Shown: positions 21,653 through 33,504 of the stretch, piece after piece
Numbering within the stretch: the stretch's first letter is position 1
Layout: every line of letters starts with the position of its first letter
Assembly (NCBI GenBank): GCA_015501585.1
Contig: JADNRY010000088.1
Location: 62,001-126,000 of the forward strand
DNA from: Rhodocollybia butyracea
Lineage: Eukaryota; Basidiomycota; Agaricomycetes; Agaricales; Omphalotaceae
Reading direction: 5' to 3'
DNA length: 64,000 bases
Program-made: the position numbers and the translations under genes
The notes under the pieces: generated by a model
Seen by the model: only the letters and a program-made list of their open reading frames with translations
Told to the model about the DNA's origin: nothing
Database searches by the model: none

Positions 21653-23356
21653 TCCGACCCAATACCCACGCCACGCCCATAACCCGTCCGAGGACCCGAG
21701 AAGAGCGAACGAGGAACAGTACTTCCAAATGCAAAACCAAAGAGTCTGACTCTAAAGCTATCGTGAGCTCTGGGGCCGCGTGAGCTCGTGAATCAAAGCC
21801 CTGGAGCCATACTCCATACTCTGTTCTTGGTCTCTCTTTCCACGAGAAACTGAGAAGCCGGGAACAGCCAAGGAACGACCCCTTCAAAACCAAACAGCCT
21901 GAAATTCAAAGCCTGCGAAGCGAAACCCTCGCAGTCTCAAGCTGTCTAATTTGGAGTAGCATACCTCTCACTTCCTTGTGGGATTCCACCACCTCCGAGA
22001 TTCTTTTCCTTTACGGTAATACTACGGAATAGTGCTCCGTCTCTATAAGCTGTATTTGTGCGTAGAGTCTTAGATAGATGATTGATTGAGAATGTCTTGT
22101 ATTTCTTCATTCAGCCTCGTAACGTTTTGACGCGAATTCAGAAACCATTTTCCTGATGACTCCACCTCGCTCAGGATATGGTGAAAGCTGCCTACATCAA
22201 AAACAAACATTAAAGTTTCGTTGCGAGAGCAAATAATCCAGACGAAGGCCCACGCACAGCTACATCATGTTGCTCGTGCTCATCTGTTCCTTCTCCATCT
22301 CTTCCGTTTCATTCTGACGCGTTAAAACGCGTGCTCGTCCATTTCCGGCTTTACTGTTTCTACAGACCTCCTTGCCACGACCTAACACGACAGATCAGTT
22401 TCGTTCGATTCAGATGAATACAACAAAGAGGGAAACATTGAGGGCCATGAATGACTATACAGTAACTGGAGACGAAATGAGATTGAGAGCTAGAAGGACT
22501 TTGAAAAGTGGCAGACGAATAAGGATGGCAAGGAAGCATTATCTTAGTTGGAAGCAGTCAAACTTCGTGACATTTCGTTACTCGAAGCCTGGATTTGGAC
22601 GAGACTCGATTGCAGGAAAATGACTGGAAAAAGCACAGTGGACTAGTTAAAAGTCGAGAGAAGTGAAGCCAAGAACGCCGAAGCGAAAACGGACGCACGC
22701 GTACGGCCGTATAGTAGTGCGGAAGTTGTGGATGCTTCGGACATTAATATTTGAATAGCTAAGAGAGAACTCTCTGGTGAGATACATGGAATTTTCGAAA
22801 GGATAATCGAGAGCTACTAGTACTAGATGCAAAATCAGTCTGAAATCTGTGCGACTTTCGTTGAAATCTTCTTACCGGCTAAGGACCTAGCTTGCTAGAT
22901 TTTTCCCATATTCAGAAGTATGGCATTCATCCAACTGAGCATCCAGAATTCAAGCTGAATGAAGCCGATATTGGTGGTAGTGGTTCAAAAACAGAGTTTC
23001 GGTTCAAGTCATCAATGCACTCTCAGCTCAGCTTCCATATATAAGCGTCAAGTCTAACATGTATCCCCGTTAACGATAATATGTATGTAAAGTATAGATG
23101 ATAGCAATTGTACACCACTGTAAAGCCAGACCAGAAAGCGATTAAGAGAAAAAAGTCCATCGGGCCCTACCACCGTGACAACCATCCCAACATTCGCAGT
23201 CAAGTATATCTATGACACTACCGAACGTTTAAACGATCTGGGTAGTTAGCGATGGATAAAATAGCATTGATGAGAAACAAGTGCAGGATAAAGGCGGAGC
23301 AAAGAAGGATCCCACTCGTGAAACCACGCGGCCGAGCGAGATTGTGCGGGTGCTTA
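21653..23356. other. Intergenic region
   Basis: A basic 83-codon frame (22372-22623, +) has no recognisable domain and I do not call it. No repeat or RNA gene was seen. The 3' untranslated region of eIF2A probably reaches in from the right. Confidence 0.4.
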
Positions 23357-25715
23357 TCATGCACCCAACGACGCCAGTTCCTTCTTTATCTCCGCCTCTC
23401 CTTCCATCTTCTTCATCTGTGTCGCCTCTAAACGTTCTCCGCGTTTAGCCTTGTCTTTCAGCTCATCGATGGCTTTCAGCTGAAGATTGGGAAGATGAGT
23501 GATATTAACACACCTAAGACAATACGATAATGTTACATACCTTCTTATTCAAATTTCTAACCTTCTTTGCTATCGGGTCTAGCGCGCTATCAAGGCCTGG
23601 GGTGATGGGAGTATCGATAGCGGTGTCTATGGGCGGCAGAACACCAGACTTAGGTGTATTAGCACCATTACCGACCTTCCCATTAACCCCTTTCAAGTCG
23701 ATCGACATCGACGTCTGTTTCTTTCCGTTCGCATGGGCTTCGTGTGCATTCGTATTTTCGGTTTCGTTTTCAGTTTGACCATTTTCGTTTTGTCCGCTGT
23801 GATTCCCTTGTCCCTGACCGCCGCCTTCTCCTCCCTTCTTCCCACCCTTGTTCCTCTTCCTCGACTGCGCCTGGCCCTGTCCTCCCTGTCCCTGTCCCTG
23901 TCCTTGCCCCTGCTGAGTCGACTTGTCTCCTCCAGATTCACCTCGGGGACCAGCACCGGGCCTGGACGGACTAGGATTGGCGGCACCAGGAACATACCTC
24001 CCTCCTCGTCCCTGTCCGCCCTGCTGATGACCGTTCGGAGGTCCGGCACCAGGAGCCGGACTCCGACTATACCCTCTCGAAGGTGTATTTTGACCACTCG
24101 GCGTACGAGAGAACCCTCCCTCGTCTTCCCGCTTGAATATCGCAGGCGTCGCGTTTCCGCGCGCGCCAGGAGGTCGATAGGCTCCAGCGGGCTTAGCCTG
24201 GGCGCTGATTGCGGTGCCTTTGAGACCTCCGGCAAGCTCGAGTGCAACTACGGAAGCGTGTGGCGGAGGAGCGACAGCGATCGGTCCTTGATTGGGGAAC
24301 GAAGGGACGTTATCAACCGGAGTAGGGCGCCAGGACGCTTGGTACATATCGTCGACGAGCTGGACATGCATGAGGGGACCAGTACAGTGCCAGATCTTAA
24401 GTCCGTTATCGACACGTAATCGAGGAGAGAGAGTGGCAGTGAGCAGAAATCGGCCATCAGGACTCCATTCACAGTGAGAAGTATGCGGGGCGTCTATGGT
24501 GCATAACTTCGTTAGTGAACGACGATCGAAAATATCGATTTTTCCTGCGAGATTACCGAAGCCGGCAAGGGCGAGAAGCCGAGCTTGTGGGTTGAAGGAG
24601 ATGTAATTGTGAGGAGCTGATCCAAAATCGTGCAAGGTACGGACACGCTGGTCAAAGATGACCGTTTTGGCGGGCATGTACCCGTATACAACACCAAACT
24701 CTTTCGAGTTTGGACTCCAAGTGAAGTCGTGGATCGGGCCCTCCTTGTCCAGCGTCACACGACAGTCGAAATTACCAGCTGCACTGAGCAGGTAAAGTCC
24801 GGTTTCTCCGTAGTAACTTTTGTTAGAGTTGTCGACATCGGTTTGGGTCAGGAGCAGAACTTGGGTCCCGAGCTGATTCCACTTGATCTGCGAACGATCA
24901 GCCTTGAAAAACGTCTTTTGGCAGGTCGGAGATGCCCCCAAAGACAACAGGCCATATATTTTGATGCTTGCAGGAGCACCCTGGTAATAAAAAAAAGGCA
25001 CGTTATTATGAGATAATCGGAAAATATGGCTCCGACACACTTTTTTCTCGGCGACAAAGACTGCGACCGATGGATTGAGCCCCGGGCTCAAACTAGCTGA
25101 AGTGGCGCCTTCAACTTTAAGTTTATCAACAACACCTTTGTTCCACTCCGTCGGTCGGAACACCTGTATCTCTTGACTGACGAGCCTGATTGCGTGAGAC
25201 TCGGTGATTGTGTACTGGAGGTCCCATTCTTCCTGAGACTTTTGAGAAAAGGCAGTGAGTTCTTCGCCTGTTGAAACGGAGAAAATTCGAAGATTCTTGT
25301 GCTGAGAGCCATCTTCGAGCTTGACAGGACGTTCCCAGGTGGAGAGATATGTGCCTCGAGGCGAAAAGTTCAGGTCGACGATATTTGGGAGAGGCAGTTC
25401 AGAGAGAAGCTGTGCGCCCTCTGCCTGAAATATCCGGACACTGTGTTCAAAATTGAGAAAAGGCTGTTATCGTTGCAGATAAAAACTTACACCGTCGGCA
25501 AAGTATAAGCGAATAATCTTCCATCAGCGCTATACACATAGGTCCGTGCTGGTACGTCGGGCGCAACAAAGCCTTGAATAGGCTCATAATCCGGAGTGCC
25601 GCCAATAAGCCCTAGCGATTTTTGTGCACGAACTAGGGGCAATTTCAGATCAGTTTACCGGGACTAATTAGAAAAAAATCTGACAAGCATATTGCTGGGA
25701 AATTTGGGATGCCAT
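23357..25715 (-). CDS. Eukaryotic translation initiation factor 2A (eIF2A)
   Basis: eIF2A is a cytosolic WD-repeat-like factor able to deliver initiator tRNA to the 40S ribosome on some messages. Five exons resolve by eye: 25715-25685, 25632-25491, 25440-25041, 24980-23541, 23479-23357. They total 2136 nt, or 711 residues, with phases matching at every join. The protein starts MASQISQQYAFRAQKSLGL, followed by the beta-propeller (about 10-430) with family landmarks LNFSPRGTYLSTWERP, YYGETGLYLL, GPIHDFTWSPNSKEF, SFNPQARLLALAGFGNLAG and HCEWSPDGRF. A Gly/Gln/Pro/Lys-rich tail (about 460-650) is longer than I recall in most relatives. The C-terminal helix has KKVRNLNKKLKAIDELK and RGERLEATQMKKME, the family signature. 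This is the best-supported host gene here. Confidence 0.95.
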
Positions 25716-25988
25716 TTGGAAGATATTACAGGAGAAGAGGGCGGGACAGAGGAGGGAGAAGCAAGTTAATGCTTCGAGGCGATGGTCAAAAAGGTATGAG
25801 TCTAGCGCCCAGCCACTGCAAGCGCGTGTCTTAGCATTTAGGTAAGCATAAAGTTTTCTGCCGAAAAGCCGGCGACGGTGCTAAACTGCTACTTCCTCTA
25901 CTGTTACATGTTTTGCGAACAAGAGCTAATCTACGCTGCAAATTTTATTATCTTTGGCACTCCTCTATGGTATCTCTCAACTCTCCCA

Positions 25989-27049
25989 TCATTTCATCGA
26001 AAACTTGATGCCACCAACCAACTTCCTCCGCAAAAGATCCCCATGTCTCTGCTTTGCTTCTCGTAAAATATCCCTGAGATCATCCTCTGTAGGCATACTG
26101 GTATTTCCGCCGTGCTCTCTAATGAAAGGCTTTACCTGAGTATAATGCACAACACGAATCTCGTCCTTCAACCCCTCCCACAGCTTCGGGCTTTCTCTCT
26201 TGATTTCAAGGTTTGCGTTGTACGCATAGGGAAGACGAACGACGTTCGCAACAAAGAAGAGGTTCAAAAAGGACTGCTCTGCTTGATCTAGAGGGTACGA
26301 CGCACTCTCGAGTACCTTCATCATTTGATTAAAAACCGACGAGGACGGTCGGAGAGCAAGTACTCCTGCATTGAAATTTGTCAAGAACCCCCCTTTGCTC
26401 CCATGCACATCTGGCACAGCACCAAAGTTGAACGGAAGATCGAATAGTTCATCGATATTTCGGCGAACCAAAGTATCCGAGTCGAGGTAAACAGCTTTTT
26501 TTATCCCTAGTTTGTCGAGTGTCCAAACAGTAAGCTTAGTGTATTGGTCGGCAAAGTGAAAGTATATCCCTTTTCCATTGTGAGGTGGTTTTATCAGTGG
26601 TGTCGCTATGGGCTCCCAGCCTACGGCTCGGGCAATGCACAGGGCTTCGGGGGATATTCTGTCTTCGATGTAGGGAAGAAGGAGTCTGGAAGCGACGTTG
26701 GCCTGGCGCACTGAATAGCCAAGCACAGCGGTACCCCAGATATAAGAGTCGGTATACAACGTCGACACCACTGCAGTGGTGGAGGAGCTGGCTGCCGGTG
26801 ACGACCCATCTACCACGTTAGGAGGATGTCTACGAATTTCAGTTCGGCATATTGCTGGTGAAAAGCTCGGACTTACAGGTCTTGAAAATTTTTCTGGGGA
26901 ATGAATCGTATCGGTTTTCGAAGCACCAAGCTGACACCACTCAAGAACAAAACTAGTCCCGCTAGCCCTGCTAGTATCAGACCAATTCTACGTCGTTTCG
27001 TGGAATGAAACCCGTGGTTTGTCGGTAATGGTGTGTAGGAATATGGCAT
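25989..27049 (-). CDS. Glycosyltransferase family 8 protein, type II membrane anchored
   Basis: Two exons (27049-26877 and 26829-25989, 47-nt intron) give 337 residues. A short cytosolic tail with KRRR is followed by one hydrophobic span (about 22-43, LILAGLAGLVLFLSGVSLV), the layout of a Golgi type II enzyme. The lumenal domain has GT8 landmarks: STLYTDSYIWGTAVLGYS, then the metal and sugar-nucleotide binding DxD motif in YLDSDTLVRRNIDELF (about residues 174-176), NAGVLALRPS, and DQAEQSFLN near the acceptor site. GT8 includes glycogenin-like and galactinol-synthase-like enzymes; the sugar donor and acceptor cannot be told from sequence. Transcribed in the same direction as eIF2A, with about 270 bp between them. 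No signs of damage. Confidence 0.88.
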
Positions 27050-27715
27050 TCTTGGCGAAAGTCGTTGGGATAAAGGGAGAACAATGGGTACAGGAGCTGT
27101 GGTGATATATCTTGTATGGACCGCAACGTGGGGCAGTTGGTTCTACCTAAAACATGCTGACTCTTGATGTCAGACCGATCCTTAACAAGATGTTTCAGTA
27201 GCCGCTTCGACGACTGCGTTTTTTCCCGTTGATAACTGAACGAACTAGTCAGATACGTGCGCCACTACTACTACTCTACCGGAACGAAGGAAAAAGGGGG
27301 TTTATTACACAGCACCGTCAAAATTGATGATCTTGTATGTTTTTCAAAATCCATCAGGATGCTGAATAGCAGTGAATAGCCTTCCGCATGTTGAGTAACA
27401 CTAAATTTACCGAAGCGGATCGCAATCAGAGGACAAGCAGCTACAAGCAGCCGTCGGGGCCGTCGGCTGATAATCCTAATAACCTCATCAGTTACCGGCT
27501 CCGAAAAATCGAGAGCAACTAGAGCATTGAAATGGATAACAGAAATTCAAACTGAGCTCATCGTTACCAATCTCGGTAAACTACCTAGATTGTTCCTCAT
27601 ACCTGACACCTGATGCCCCTCTAAACAAGCGACGAAAAATACAAAGGATAAGTGAAGCGGTGCGCCCTGTAGTATCGACTCAATGATTACCGGTACATTA
27701 CGGGAACACATACAC

Positions 27716-27867
27716 CTATTGACTGTGCGCCAGGAACACAAAAATTTGTGTTACAACTGCGTACATTCCGTCCACAACCTTCCGTAGCTGCTCCGCAGTC
27801 TCGTTGACAACATTGTAGGCACAGTTCCCATCCCGTCCGAAACACGCCCTCTTTCCATTCGTAAAAC
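27716..27867 (-). CDS. Possible terminal exon of a small unrecognised gene
   Basis: A 152-nt open stretch after a good acceptor (CTACTTGTAG) reads FTNGKRACFGRDGNCAYNVV and then a helical segment before a TAG. A candidate upstream exon near 28060-28000 would contain TGSCTFYVETQIS before a GTAATT donor. Its reading looks protein-like, but I do not recognise the family and could not place a start codon. It could equally be chance. Confidence 0.25.
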
Positions 27868-28145
27868 CTACAAGTAGACAGTAAGAGCAGTTCCTGGCAG
27901 CTTTCCATGGTAAGAGTCTTCATGGACATTGGATCATGTTTGGTATTGAATCAACATTGAATTCGAGCGTTGAGCAGGAGTGACGCCTGGACTTGAGTAA
28001 TTACCGAGATTTGAGTCTCAACGTAGAAAGTACATGAACCGGTCCCCGTAATCATATTGGGTGCTACCAGTGTATAATAATAATAGATTGTATCCACCGG
28101 CATAAGCACCGGAAGATCACATCATCTTTGAGCGTCAACAATCAA

Positions 28146-29262
28146 ATGACTTTTCCTCATCCACCCATGTTCTGGTGCTTGCACTTGTGGGCGTTCGCAT
28201 CCTCATCGTAATCAAAGCTTACACTGACCAGTCCCGACCTCTGACTCCATTTTTGCGTAGCTTCAGCTTAACAATTTGCTTGACAATTTACTTCGCCTCC
28301 ACAAATGCCCTCCTTGTAACCATTCCACCCACAGTCGTCCTTGGTGCCGCGACAAAAGTCGACTTTGTTGCCCAATCTGGGGATCCAGCATCATGGAATA
28401 TATCAAATATCTATGAGAATGGTACGACACAGATCGGAGGGCCTTTTACCGTCTCGGGATCCTTGACTTACAACTTTACTCGTGAAGGGTGAGTTCCTCG
28501 CACTTGTGTCAGTTTTTGCTGATATCAAAAGTTATAAAGACCTCATTTCATCCAGGCAACAGCTATGTTAGTTATTTCCCTCCTCAGTTCTCTCTCTTTT
28601 TCTGATGAATGATGCAGCAATGGTGTTCAAGCATTTTATACGGGCAATTTCTTCATTCCTGTTTCAGCTTCATCAAGCACATCAAGCACATCCACGTACG
28701 TTTTGACCTTGTATGCATAAACAATCTTGTGATTTAATGGCCATTTTCCAGGTCATCGCTGATTGTGACAGTCACCAGGTTTGTCTTGCGATACAAATGC
28801 CAGGGTGGCTTTACTAACAGTTTCAAAAGGTCATGCTCAAGCTCAGCAATAGGAACAGGACAATCTTTCTCTTCTGGCTCTACCAAATCAATTGATATTG
28901 GCGGAATTGCAGGGGGCGTAATTGCGGGTGTTTTCTTCCTAGCCACTCTGGCCTTCTTTTTCTTATGGCGCAACCTACGAAAGGACTACGAACGATATAG
29001 GACAGAGAATGAGAAGGAGTTTATGCAATTTCCTGTCCTGGAGGGTAGTCGCAGCTTCGTCGCTCGTCCCACAAAGCGGGGAGCTAACAATATTAATCAC
29101 ACATTGAATTCCGAATCGTCACAGTCGGGTTTTACTCCGTTGGTTAGAGGTCAAAACGAGTCCCCGCAACTGAGTGGTAGATTTGCAAGAGAGTTGTCCC
29201 AGTTGAGACGGGAAGTAGATGAATTGAGGTTTACTAATAATGTACCTCCTCCTGTTTACTAA
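28146..29262 (+). CDS. Single-pass membrane protein with C-terminal PPxY motif
   Basis: Five exons resolve by eye: 28146-28207, 28261-28488, 28618-28695, 28752-28778, 28830-29262. Together they give 828 nt and 275 residues, with every phase matching. Order: a hydrophobic N-terminus serving as signal peptide (about 1-37), an outer domain of about 80 residues, a Ser/Thr-rich stalk (STSSTST), and one membrane span with GGIAGGVIAGVFFLATLAFFFLW. The cytosolic tail starts RNLRKDYERYR and has a helix ELSQLRREVDELR. The last residues are PPPVY, a PPxY motif of the type bound by WW domains of Rsp5/NEDD4-like ubiquitin ligases. This is a common agaricomycete layout of unknown function; a cell-surface sensor role is a guess. 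The gene at 58108-59869 has the same plan. Confidence 0.8.
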
Positions 29263-30048
29263 TCTTCCTCTTCTATCAAAATTCCGTATATCATAGGATT
29301 TTGGACCTAGATATCTCCTATTCTTGCTACTATTTACTATTTTCTTTCACTGTAATTGTACCGTGGACCGTTCATTTTGCACAACCAATGACCTGGAGAA
29401 ACCGTAGTTTAGTATCTGTGAAAGTTGGGCGCTCAAATTATTACTGATGATCATTAGCTACGGTCAGTTCTAAGAATCGCATGCGAATCATCGAGCGATT
29501 CTGGAGCGATTCCAGAGCAACCCAAAACCCCAGAATCGCCTCAGAATTGCGATTCAACTTTGACCGGTGAAAGGCAAGGTCTGATTCATGCTAGCGATTC
29601 TGACTTGGATTCTTGATCCGTTGTCACATCACATGCTCCAATCACCTTAAGCGCGCAACTGCGCTTACTTCTTAATCAATAATTCCGTTTGTTTTCATTC
29701 TTGCACTTGTTTAAAAAGAGTACACACCTGGTACACACAATCCTGGGAAACACACCAAAAGAAGGCCCAAAAAAGCGAATGTTCATCATTTTCGCGCATA
29801 TTCTACTCGGTTTTGATGGTCTACCAACTCCTCTGACATCTCCACTGGACTATCTTTGTCTACAGTAGTAGCAGTAACCTGATGAGCATCAATAGCTCAA
29901 ATAATTCTAACCCAGCTCCCAAACATGGCCTAATTATCTAATAGTTTGTGTGGTTGTACAAAACTGGATCATCACAGTGATCCAGTGTGAGGTGAATAGC
30001 CTCTGGAGGCTATTCACCTTGCCCACAATTCTGGTTGTGATTAAGGAT
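29263..30048. other. Intergenic with a GAATCG-rich palindromic patch
   Basis: At about 29470-29610 the motif GAATCG or CGATTC recurs many times in both orientations, as in a decayed short inverted-repeat element. No clean ends were found. The rest holds no gene I can support. Confidence 0.4.
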
Positions 30049-30342
30049 GGACACGAGTCTGGTTCCTAAAAGGTGACCTGCAGATTCGACCCGTGGGAAT
30101 ACCTGTTGACCCGGATCCGCCGGATCCAGGAACCCGTTCCCACGGGTTCGGGTCAGTCACAGGTCATCCTTTGGGGACTTCCGGACCCTGTAAAGTACAT
30201 TTTAGGTACAAATACCCAGCAGGTAGACCTGCATGACCTGTTTCCCATGGGTCTGGGTTGGTCACAGATCAGGATTATTTTCCACAGGTACCCGCGCAGC
30301 GGATCCAGGTTGTCTGGGATCCGGACTCGTGTCCATCTCTAC
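30049..30342. repeat. Short inverted-repeat element, family 1, copy 1
   Basis: Ends are GGATGGACACGAGTCTGG and its approximate complement CCGGACTCGTGTCCATC. The inside is rich in GGATCC and ACCCGTGGGAA and their complements, so it is strongly self-complementary. No coding capacity. Related ends begin near 30378 and 31177. Confidence 0.65.
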
Positions 30343-30884
30343 TTGATCAATCATAATCATGATACTGATATCTAGAGATGTCCATGAGTCTGGATCCAGG
30401 TATACCCGGATCCATTGCATGGTTACTTGTGGGCCTCAAGGGGCTACCTGTGACCTGTATGGATTTGTGGAAAACAGATACCAGGATCCGCAGGTATTGT
30501 AATACAAGTACTTGCAGATCCTAGCTAACACAGGTACTTACAAGTTACTTGTGAGTACCTGCACTGACAATAATAACAAAATGGTTACTGCATGCAACAG
30601 TGATATCTGCTGATATCCAAACATTAGTGATGTGCAGGCAGTGCTCTGATTGAGCCCCCTGAGCTACAGGATAGCTCCACAACTTAACTATCCTATAGTA
30701 ACTTGTCACTGGTTACTGATGGTTGACAGTTGTAAACACCATGACTACAAAATCAATCTTAGATTCCTGTGCTGGAAGGAGACACAAGATTCAAATGAAT
30801 ACCCTCTATTCCATGGCCTACAGTCTCATTGTGTTTTAGGTGTTCAAAACAAGAAGGCTTATATCTGTGTATCTGCCTGACTTG

Positions 30885-31106
30885 ATTTAACTCAGAATCA
30901 TTATAGAGCAAGCCTTTCCATTTGTTGAAACACTAGGCAAAATATATATACTTACACAACTAGGCTCAAGTACAGTTAGTAACTAGTTTGGAATACGAAA
31001 CTCACAGAAGTTATTATTTGGAGATAGCTCAACAAATAATAATAAGATTACCCTTGGAGATAGCTCAACAAGCAGTAATATGAATCAGTAACTAGTACTT
31101 GGAGAT
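30885..31106 (-). repeat. Reverse, diverged fragment of the 4956-12346 LTR
   Basis: Reading the minus strand gives CTTTCCATTTGTTG and TTGAGCCTAGTTG-type sequence as in the LTR end, plus two and part of a third stem-loop unit (GGAGATAGCTCAACAA on the plus strand). It is clearly the 3' part of the LTR in inverted orientation and more diverged than the two full LTRs are from each other. The third unit is cut near 31106. Confidence 0.85.
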
Positions 31107-31478
31107 GATGTGTATTGGAGATGATGGAATCAGCTGAGCAATTGATTTGCTCGCCGAAGTTTCTCCTGTGGTGTCGGTAGAGATGTCCATGAGTCCGGAT
31201 CCAAGTATACTTGGATCCGGCGCGCAAGTACCTGTGGCCCAAAGCCTTGACTTGTGACCTGCAGAAGATCCATGGGAAACAGATCTTTGACTCGCAGGTA
31301 ATTTACCTGCGAGTTTGCAAGTACCTGCAGGTATTTGTGTATTTATGCCAAAGAGTGTACTAATAATCATTAATAAAGTACTTACCTGTTTTATGATACA
31401 TACCATTTATAAAACATTGTACTGTAACTGTCTACTATTATTTCATACTTAGTTATGAAGTAAATATGTACTGACACA

Positions 31479-31940
31479 TAGAGATGTCCATGAGTCCAAG
31501 TCTTCACAAGTACTCACAGGTAAGATCCGTGGGAAAACCCGCAAGTATGTGACTCGCAGATCCCAGGATCTGTTTCCCACGGGTCATAAGTCAGACATTT
31601 GCAATTTTCAGTTGACTTGCAAGTACTTGTGTGACTTGTGCAAGCAATATGAACTCATATATTTGTTGTTGGTGATCAAAACTTACAGTAATTAATAGTA
31701 TCATATTTATTATAGTACTTATCAAGTACTGCCACACATGTTTGAGGTTGTAGACAGCTCACAGCGACTGAGCGCTTATTTTTTAGCGCCCAATCGCCGT
31801 AGGCTGTCTACAATCCAAAGCCTAACTGTCAGTACATTTTTACTTCATACCATAGTATGAAATTAGTGTAACAAGTAAAGTACAGGTTTTTAATAGCATT
31901 ATACACTGTACAATCACTGTATGCAAGTAAATACAAACAC
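31479..31940. repeat. Family 1 element, copy A (left part)
   Basis: Starts TAGAGATGTCCATGAGTCC and aligns with 32758-33215 almost base for base. It includes an internal imperfect hairpin with TTGTAGACAGC and GCTGTCTACAA arms at about 31747-31821. The right end found in copy B is missing here. Confidence 0.75.
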
Positions 31941-32757
31941 TAGCGCTGAGTAATTAAAGTACTTCCAATAGAGGATAATTTGTCTGAAGCACTGGTACAA
32001 CCAGGCAACTACTGCCACAATAAGTGGGATAAGATACTGCTAAGCCGAGAAACAGAAGTTGTAATCATACAGTAGTAGAGAGTTATGAATCACTCTAAGG
32101 CTAAGTATAATCATTTACTTAAACATGTAGAAGTTGACAGGATAATGGAGTGCAATGCTGCTCATTAGTAGAGTTGATGTACATGCACTGATTGTTTAAG
32201 AAATGGCATTGATTCCCTAGAAATAGCAGGAATACTCGGAGAGTCGGAACTTGGTCAGAATGACGGAAGTAGAGTAAGCGCGCAAGCGCTTACTCGGCAC
32301 AGCTCAACTTGAAAACCTATTAGTATTGGTTGGGTTTATCATAAATGGAGAGCTCGTTCTGGATATATCCCAGAAAGGGATATTCCTTTCAATTACATAT
32401 GCTGAGCGGTTTGTTTCAAGATTGTTCAGAAGAGTGAATTATAAATATTGTGAAAGCAAGCTCAACAGAGGGGAAGTACAAGGAACGAGAAGAATTGCCA
32501 TGCCTTGGTGATGCCGGTAGGTCATGTGCGCCCGCATAGCCTAATTGGGCATGAGCCTCCCGGCAGTGATCCGAAACATTCATGGTTATGATGGAGATCA
32601 TCGAAAAACAGACCAGCCGGCATAGCGGCTCGACATGAAACAACTGGCACGGCGGCTGAAGATCAGGTGGGAAAGAACTACCCGATCTGGCGGTTTTTGA
32701 AGAATCCAACACTCAATTGGCACCTACAAGACCCTCCCTTCCCTTCGGTCAGAGTCG
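31941..32757. other. Repeat-flanked spacer, no gene called
   Basis: Short open frames (61-98 codons) near 32330-32720 overlap on both strands and resemble nothing. A small patch around 32530-32600 has a tRNA D-arm-like string, but I could not complete a cloverleaf. Confidence 0.35.
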
Positions 32758-33412
32758 GGGATGTCCACGAGTCCAAGTCTTCACAAGTACTCGCAGGTAA
32801 GATCCGTGGGAAAACCCGCAAGTATGTGACTCGCGGATCCCAGGATCTGTTTCCCACGGGTCACAAGTCAGACATTTGCAATTTTCGGTTTACTTGCAAG
32901 TACTTGTGTGACTTGTGCAAGCAATATGAACTCATATATTTGTTGTTGGTGATCAAAACTTACAGTAATTAATAGTATCATATTTATTATAGTACTTATC
33001 AAGTACTGCCACACATGTTTGAGGTTGTAGACAGCTCACAGTGACTTAGCGCTTATTTTAGCGCCCAATCGCCGTAGGCTGTCTACAATCCAAAGCCTAA
33101 CTGTCAGTACATTTTTACTTCATACCATAGTATGAAATTAGTGTAACAAGTAAAGTACAGGTTTTTAATAGCATTATACACTGTACAATCACTGTATCCA
33201 AGTAAATAATGGTAAATACTTGTGAATATAGCTGTAACTACTTGATTAGTGTGTGGATCCACAAGTACTTGTGAGACCCGCAAGTAATACTTGCGAGTCA
33301 GTGACCCGTTTCCCACGAGTCAGCCGCGGGTCACGAGTCAGGCCTTTTAGGCCACAAGTACTTGCGCTCCGGATCCAAGTATACTTGGATCCGGACTCGT
33401 GAACATCTCTAC
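32758..33412. repeat. Family 1 element, copy B (complete)
   Basis: About 655 bp bounded by ATGTCCACGAGTCC and its inverse GGACTCGTGAACAT. The left two thirds nearly match copy A. An internal hairpin with TGTAGACAGC/GCTGTCTACA arms lies at about 33025-33095. No coding capacity, so it would be non-autonomous. Confidence 0.75.
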
Positions 33413-33418
33413 TGACAC

Positions 33419-33504
33419 GAAGGTTTTACATTGTAGACAGCTCACGACGTTTGGCGCTAATTTAAGCGCCAAACGTCGTGAGCTGTCTACAATGTAAAAC
33501 CTTC
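33419..33504. repeat. Perfect palindrome, 40-bp arms, 6-nt loop
   Basis: Positions 33419-33458 are exactly reverse-complementary to 33465-33504, around AATTTA. The arm contains TGTAGACAGCTCACGACG and GGCGCT. The imperfect hairpins inside copies A and B share the TGTAGACAGCTCA start and an AGCGC...GCGC centre, so this belongs to the same hairpin family in its undamaged form. Confidence 0.95.

Noticed and set aside
22372..22623. 83-codon basic frame
   Set aside because: Arg/Lys/Thr-rich, no domain, no promoter signal; likely chance.
23693..24419. Long frames (184 and 228 codons) opposite or out of phase with eIF2A
   Set aside because: They overlap the low-complexity part of a convincing gene; biased Gly/Gln/Pro composition keeps other frames open.
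32520..32620. tRNA-like D-arm string (TAGCCTAATTGGGC)
   Set aside because: No T-arm, acceptor stem or terminator could be paired with it.
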